This document shows positions 60,411 through 64,000 of a DNA stretch of 64,000 nt, piece by piece. Origin of the DNA: Bradyrhizobium sp. NFR13 (GTDB lineage Bacteria > Pseudomonadota > Alphaproteobacteria > Rhizobiales > Xanthobacteraceae); the NCBI RefSeq assembly GCF_900114605.1, contig NZ_FOTP01000005.1, positions 1 through 64,000 of the forward strand, written 5' to 3'. The notes beneath the pieces are model-generated. The model had not been told where the DNA came from. It saw only the letters and a program-made list of their open reading frames with translations, and searched no databases. The position numbers were made by a program, and so were the translations under genes. Position 1 is the stretch's first letter; each line of letters starts with the position of its first letter.

Positions 60411-60498
60411 GCCCCGCGAAAGCGGGGCATCCAGTAAACGCCGACATCGAGAAGGCTGCTGACAGCACCGCATACTGGATCACCCGCTTTCGCGGGTG
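60411..60498. repeat. Cruciform palindromic repeat between tctC and tctB
   Basis: Three nested pairings: GCCCCGC-GAAA-GCGGGGC (60411-60428), ATCCAGTA (60429-60436) with TACTGGAT (60473-60480), and CACCCGC-TTTC-GCGGGTG (60481-60498). The two GC hairpins thus flank a longer stem, a three-way junction form. It belongs to a repeat type common in Bradyrhizobiaceae. Confidence 0.8.
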
Positions 60499-60558
60499 AT
60501 GACGAGTTTCTTTGACGCGCGAGCGTGCATCCTTTCTCCATCTGTAGAAGCCGTAACC

Positions 60559-61101
60559 ATGTCCAATACCGACCTCGAAATCATCGTCGAAGATCCCACC
60601 GCGCCGGAGGACGACTCTCCCTCCGTCGTCAGCACGCGCACCATCGAGATCATCGTCTCGCTGGTGCTGCTGGCGCTGGCCGTCGCGCTCGGTTTCGACA
60701 ACTGGCGCACCGGTATTGCCTGGGATGCCACCGGGCCTCAGCCCGGCTACTTTCCATTCTATCTCTCGGTCATTCTCGGTGGCGCCAGCCTCTACGGACT
60801 GATCGCGACATTCTTCGCCCGCAGCGGCGGCACCGACACTTTCGTCACCCGCGCACAATTGCGACGCGTGGCGCTCGTCTTCGTGCCTACCGCGCTGTTC
60901 TGTCTCGCAACGCAGTTTCTCGGTATCTATGTCGCGAGTTTCGTGCTGATCGCCGGCTTCATGCGCATGGTCGGCAAGATCGCGCTGTGGAAGTCGCTGC
61001 TCACCGCCTTCGTGTTCACTGCGATCATGTTCGTCACCTTCGATGTCGCCTTCGACGTCATCATGCCGAAGGGGCCGATCGAATCGGCTCTCGGTCGCTA
61101 G
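60559..61101 (+). CDS. tctB: Tripartite tricarboxylate transporter small subunit TctB
   Basis: The 180-residue membrane protein has about four hydrophobic spans (IIVSLVLLALAVALGF, FPFYLSVILGGASLYGLIATFF, ALVFVPTALFCLATQFLGIYVASF, ...LLTAFVFTAIMFVTFDVAFDV). Start ATG 60559; an extended open frame upstream is repeat-derived. An acidic N terminus precedes the first span. Functions with TctA and the TctC-type receptor. Confidence 0.88.
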   Translation: MSNTDLEIIVEDPTAPEDDSPSVVSTRTIEIIVSLVLLALAVALGFDNWRTGIAWDATGPQPGYFPFYLSVILGGASLYGLIATFFARSGGTDTFVTRAQLRRVALVFVPTALFCLATQFLGIYVASFVLIAGFMRMVGKIALWKSLLTAFVFTAIMFVTFDVAFDVIMPKGPIESALGR

Positions 61102-61111
61102 GACTTAAGAT

Positions 61112-62629
61112 ATGGAAGCCTTCGGACTGTTGATGCACGGCTTCGCCGTGCTGATGACCTGGAAGATCATCTCGCTGATGGTCGTCGGTCTCGTGCTTGG
61201 CATCTTTGTCGGCGTGCTGCCGGGCCTCGGCGGGCCCAATGGCGTCGCCATCCTACTGCCGTTGACCTTCACCATGGATCCGACCTCGGCCATCGTGATG
61301 CTGTCCTGCATCTATTGGGGCGCGCTGTTTGGCGGCGCCATCACCTCGATCCTGTTCAATATTCCCGGCGAAGCGTGGTCGGTGGCCACGACCTTTGACG
61401 GCTATCCGATGGCGCAGCAGGGCAAGGCTGCGGAGGCACTGACGGCGGCGTTTACCTCGTCCTTCATCGGGTCGCTGGTGGCGGTGATGCTGATCACATT
61501 TCTGGCGCCGATAATCTCATCCTTCGCGCTGAAGTTCGGCCCGCCGGAATTCTTTGCGGTCTATCTTCTCACCTTCTGCTCCTTCGTCGGTCTCGGCCGC
61601 GAGGCTAAGCACAAGACCGTCATCTCGATGGCGCTGGGGCTGCTGATCGCCGGCATCGGCATGGACACGGTGTCGGGCAATCTGCGCATGACCTTCGGCT
61701 CGGACAATCTCCTCCGCGGCATCAACTTCCTCGTCGCGGTGATCGGTCTGTTCGGCATAAGCGAAATCCTGCTGACCATGGAAGAACGTCTCGCGCTGCG
61801 CGGCCATGCCGCCAAGATCAGCCTGCGCACCGTGCTTAAGGTCTGGATGGATCTGCCGAAATACTGGGTGACGCTGCTGCGCTCGTCCGTCATCGGCTGC
61901 TGGCTTGGCATCACGCCGGGTGGCGCCATCGCGGCGTCCTTCATGGGCTATAACCTCGCCAAACGTTTCTCCAAGGACTCCGAGAGTTTCGGCAAGGGCC
62001 GGATCGAAGGCGTGTTCGCACCGGAGACCGCAGCGCATGCGTCGGGCACCGCGGCGCTGCTGCCGATGCTGGCGCTGGGCATTCCCGGTTCGGGCACTGC
62101 GGCGATTTTGCTCGGTGGCCTGATGGTGTGGGGCCTCAATCCGGGGCCGCTGCTGTTCGTCGAGCACAAGGACTTCGTCTGGGGCCTGATTGCCTCGATG
62201 TATCTCGGCAATGTGGTCGGCCTCGTCATTGTGCTGACCACGGTTCCGATCTTCGCCTCGATCCTGCGCGTGCCATTCGCGGCGGTGGCGCCGATGATCG
62301 TGGTCTCCTGCGCGATCGGCGCCTATGCGATCCAGAACGCGATGTTCGACATCTGGCTGATGCTCGGTTTCGGCGTGGTCGGCTATGTGTTCAAGAAGAT
62401 CGGCATTCCGCTGGCGCCGTTCACGCTGGCGCTGGTGCTCGGCAGCCGCGCCGAAGATGCGTTCCGCCTCGCCATGATCGGCTCCGGCGGCAGCGTCGGC
62501 GTGTTCTGGTCCAACGGTCTCGTCGGCACCATCACCACGCTGGCGATCACGCTGCTGTTCTGGCCGGTGATCGACAAAGTGTTCAGCGGGGTGGGGCGGA
62601 TGCTGAAGCCGGCTGCTCAAACGTCATAG
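61112..62629 (+). CDS. tctA: Tripartite tricarboxylate transporter large subunit TctA
   Basis: A 505-residue protein with about 11-12 hydrophobic spans and the TctA motifs VLPGLGGPNGVAILLPL near the N terminus, SILFNIPGEAWSVATTFDG, HASGTAALLPMLALGIPGSGTAAILLGGLM, and GLNPGPLLF. It forms the transport channel. Start 10 bp after tctB. Its stop codon overlaps by 6 bp the end of the convergent hydrolase gene. Confidence 0.92.
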   Translation: MEAFGLLMHGFAVLMTWKIISLMVVGLVLGIFVGVLPGLGGPNGVAILLPLTFTMDPTSAIVMLSCIYWGALFGGAITSILFNIPGEAWSVATTFDGYPMAQQGKAAEALTAAFTSSFIGSLVAVMLITFLAPIISSFALKFGPPEFFAVYLLTFCSFVGLGREAKHKTVISMALGLLIAGIGMDTVSGNLRMTFGSDNLLRGINFLVAVIGLFGISEILLTMEERLALRGHAAKISLRTVLKVWMDLPKYWVTLLRSSVIGCWLGITPGGAIAASFMGYNLAKRFSKDSESFGKGRIEGVFAPETAAHASGTAALLPMLALGIPGSGTAAILLGGLMVWGLNPGPLLFVEHKDFVWGLIASMYLGNVVGLVIVLTTVPIFASILRVPFAAVAPMIVVSCAIGAYAIQNAMFDIWLMLGFGVVGYVFKKIGIPLAPFTLALVLGSRAEDAFRLAMIGSGGSVGVFWSNGLVGTITTLAITLLFWPVIDKVFSGVGRMLKPAAQTS

Positions 62630-64000
62630 TGCTTGTGCTGCCCCGTGATCTAGGCCGTCACGGGTTGGATGTTCGCCAGAACCGCTCCGGTCATTTGATG
62701 CTTGCTGATAGACGCAAGGCGCCGCGAAGCAGTCGAGAGGGGCTGACACTGCCAAGTCTGGCGATGCTACGAGCGGGGCTGGCGGCGAAGGTGGCACGAG
62801 CACGTCGCACAACACGTTCGTCAGTCGCGCACGGGGACCCAAATGCGTGAAATTGTGGTCGGCATCCGGGATGATTGAAATCGATGCGTTCGGGTAGTCG
62901 CGCAGCCGGGCACCTTTTCTTCCCATATAGGTCCGGAATTCGCTCAGCCCGTGATCTCCTTCCGAAAATATCATCGCTAAGCGAACACCACGATTTTCGA
63001 GAATTCGGAACCGGCGATGACCTTCTTTAAAGAGGTTCAGGCCGGGTGCGCCCGCCGGGATTTGGACAGGTTTTGGTGACATCATTCGAATGAGGCGTGT
63101 CGAGACACGGATGGCTGCAGCTTTGACGCGCAAATTGCCTGACAGCAGTCGTCTCAGGCTGCGTTTGCTGAAAAGCATCGACATCGAACCACCGATGGTT
63201 CGATGGGCCGATAGCAGCGCTTCTGCGACAGTCTCCCGGGGGTCCCAAACAAAGCGCATATTGTTGATGACGACAACTTTTCGAATGCGCTCGTCTTGCA
63301 CAGCTGTTTGGAATGCGGTGTAGGCGCCACTGCAGCGTCCGACCAGAGCGATAGGGCCGGCATCGAGCTTCTCAACATAATCGATCGCATGACTCAGGTC
63401 AGCAATCTGCTCGTCCGAATAGATTACTTCGGCCGGGGCGCTTGCCGAAGCCGGACTGTCGCCGATGCCGCCAGCGTCGAATCTAAACGAAGCGACACCG
63501 CGCTGAGCGAGGGAGCGCGCCTGTTCTACCGTCGTGCGACCCCAGCCGATGTGATAATCGCGCCCGGAATTAGCGAGGATCGCGATAGCTGAAGGCCTTC
63601 GGCCGAGCGGCTGACAGAGAACGCCGAAGAGCCGCTCGTCTGGACCGAATCGAGTTGGTAATTCCTGATAGTGAGGACCAGCGATTGGCCGCGCCGGCTC
63701 GAGCGCCTTGGCTGAAGAATCGACGTTTGCCGTTGGAAGATGCGCGAGATTGTCGATCCATGACACGATGCGTGTCAGCGTGCCGAGCTGCGGTTCAGCC
63801 AGAGTCGGATCTGCAAGGATCATTTCGTAACCCGCGTAGTCGATGTATGAAACATCGACTCCGAGCGTCTTGAAGTGGTTGCCGATCGAGCTATCGCGAG
63901 ACAATTGACCGCGCTCGACCAAAAGGACCTTGTTGGCAGGAGGCCGAGTAGCTCGCGTGAGATCGATTGCTTGGATCGCTGCGACGCGGCTGCTTGCCAG
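62624..64000 (-). CDS. Alpha/beta-hydrolase (partial, cut by the right edge)
   Basis: The reading frame remains open to the window end, so the N terminus is missing; at least 458 residues are present. The nucleophile elbow is GRCSGAY, i.e. cysteine where GxSxG has serine, as in dienelactone hydrolase and in the exosortase-associated hydrolases. An aspartate in FSEGDHG and a histidine in PDADHNFTH complete a plausible triad. GLCQPLGRRPSAIAILANSG-type strand and DAGGIGDSP define the fold. The N-terminal extension (about 140 residues before the hydrolase core) has no recognised family. Linked to surface-polysaccharide systems in relatives; this is inference. Confidence 0.8.
   Translation of the reverse strand: MASSRVAAIQAIDLTRATRPPANKVLLVERGQLSRDSSIGNHFKTLGVDVSYIDYAGYEMILADPTLAEPQLGTLTRIVSWIDNLAHLPTANVDSSAKALEPARPIAGPHYQELPTRFGPDERLFGVLCQPLGRRPSAIAILANSGRDYHIGWGRTTVEQARSLAQRGVASFRFDAGGIGDSPASASAPAEVIYSDEQIADLSHAIDYVEKLDAGPIALVGRCSGAYTAFQTAVQDERIRKVVVINNMRFVWDPRETVAEALLSAHRTIGGSMSMLFSKRSLRRLLSGNLRVKAAAIRVSTRLIRMMSPKPVQIPAGAPGLNLFKEGHRRFRILENRGVRLAMIFSEGDHGLSEFRTYMGRKGARLRDYPNASISIIPDADHNFTHLGPRARLTNVLCDVLVPPSPPAPLVASPDLAVSAPLDCFAAPCVYQQASNDRSGSGEHPTRDGLDHGAAQAL

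Overview
The window reads as the chromosome of a GC-rich alphaproteobacterium, most likely of the Bradyrhizobium / Rhodopseudomonas / Tardiphaga group (Nitrobacteraceae). The evidence is the set of housekeeping genes (serB, miaA, ilvB-ilvN, ilvC, leuA), the many solute transporters with periplasmic binding proteins, the small proteins typical of that family (one ending in GGPRSIY, one starting MCDYSLH), and the palindromic repeats whose arms read CATTCCGGGG or AGAGCATGATC. Assignment to a species is not possible from the sequence alone.

Layout. 1-8 kb is amino-acid biosynthesis: serB and miaA, divergent with 3 bp between start codons, then a leader peptide and attenuator, ilvB, ilvN, two exporters and ilvC. 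8-23.5 kb is mixed accessory metabolism and transport: an SDR, a TonB-like protein, a GntR regulator with its own operator and an orphan amino-acid-type binding protein, a membrane sulfatase-like protein, a betaine/ergothioneine-type ABC system with permease and receptor fused, a sulfonate/nitrate-type ABC system, a NUDIX protein, polyphosphate kinase 2 and a DapA-like lyase. At 23.5-25.6 kb leuA follows a structured leader that encodes a leucine-rich peptide. A TRAP transporter (25.7-28.8 kb), a Spy-like periplasmic protein and tRNA-Lys follow.

29.9-32.6 kb is a patch of very small genes next to tRNA-Lys, several of them under 60 codons, with no integrase in view. 32.7-36.8 kb carries a double carboxymuconolactone-decarboxylase/cupin fusion and a two-subunit molybdenum hydroxylase. 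36.9-49.1 kb is the most distinctive locus. A seven-gene leftward operon (CoA-transferase A and B, a DMSO-reductase-family molybdoenzyme, an AhpD-like protein, class II aldolase, PfkB kinase and SDR) faces a rightward operon (spermidine/putrescine-type ABC transporter with fused permeases, and an IclR regulator). Matching 17-bp palindromes lie on both sides of the shared 250-bp promoter region. I read this as an IclR-controlled uptake and catabolism system for an unknown substrate.

49-64 kb holds a frame-broken acyltransferase, a GST, two enoyl-CoA hydratases, a phosphoesterase, a glycolate/glyoxylate group (GlcG-like protein, a FAD/Fe-S oxidase of the glycolate/D-lactate type, serine-glyoxylate aminotransferase, with a GntR-type palindrome between the divergent genes), a tripartite tricarboxylate transporter (tctC-tctB-tctA), and a hydrolase cut by the right edge.

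Two themes recur. Both branched-chain amino-acid biosynthetic entry genes (ilvB and leuA) carry leader peptides rich in the pathway's own end products. Both receptor-dependent secondary transporters (TRAP and TTT) have palindromic repeats exactly between the binding-protein gene and the membrane-subunit genes.
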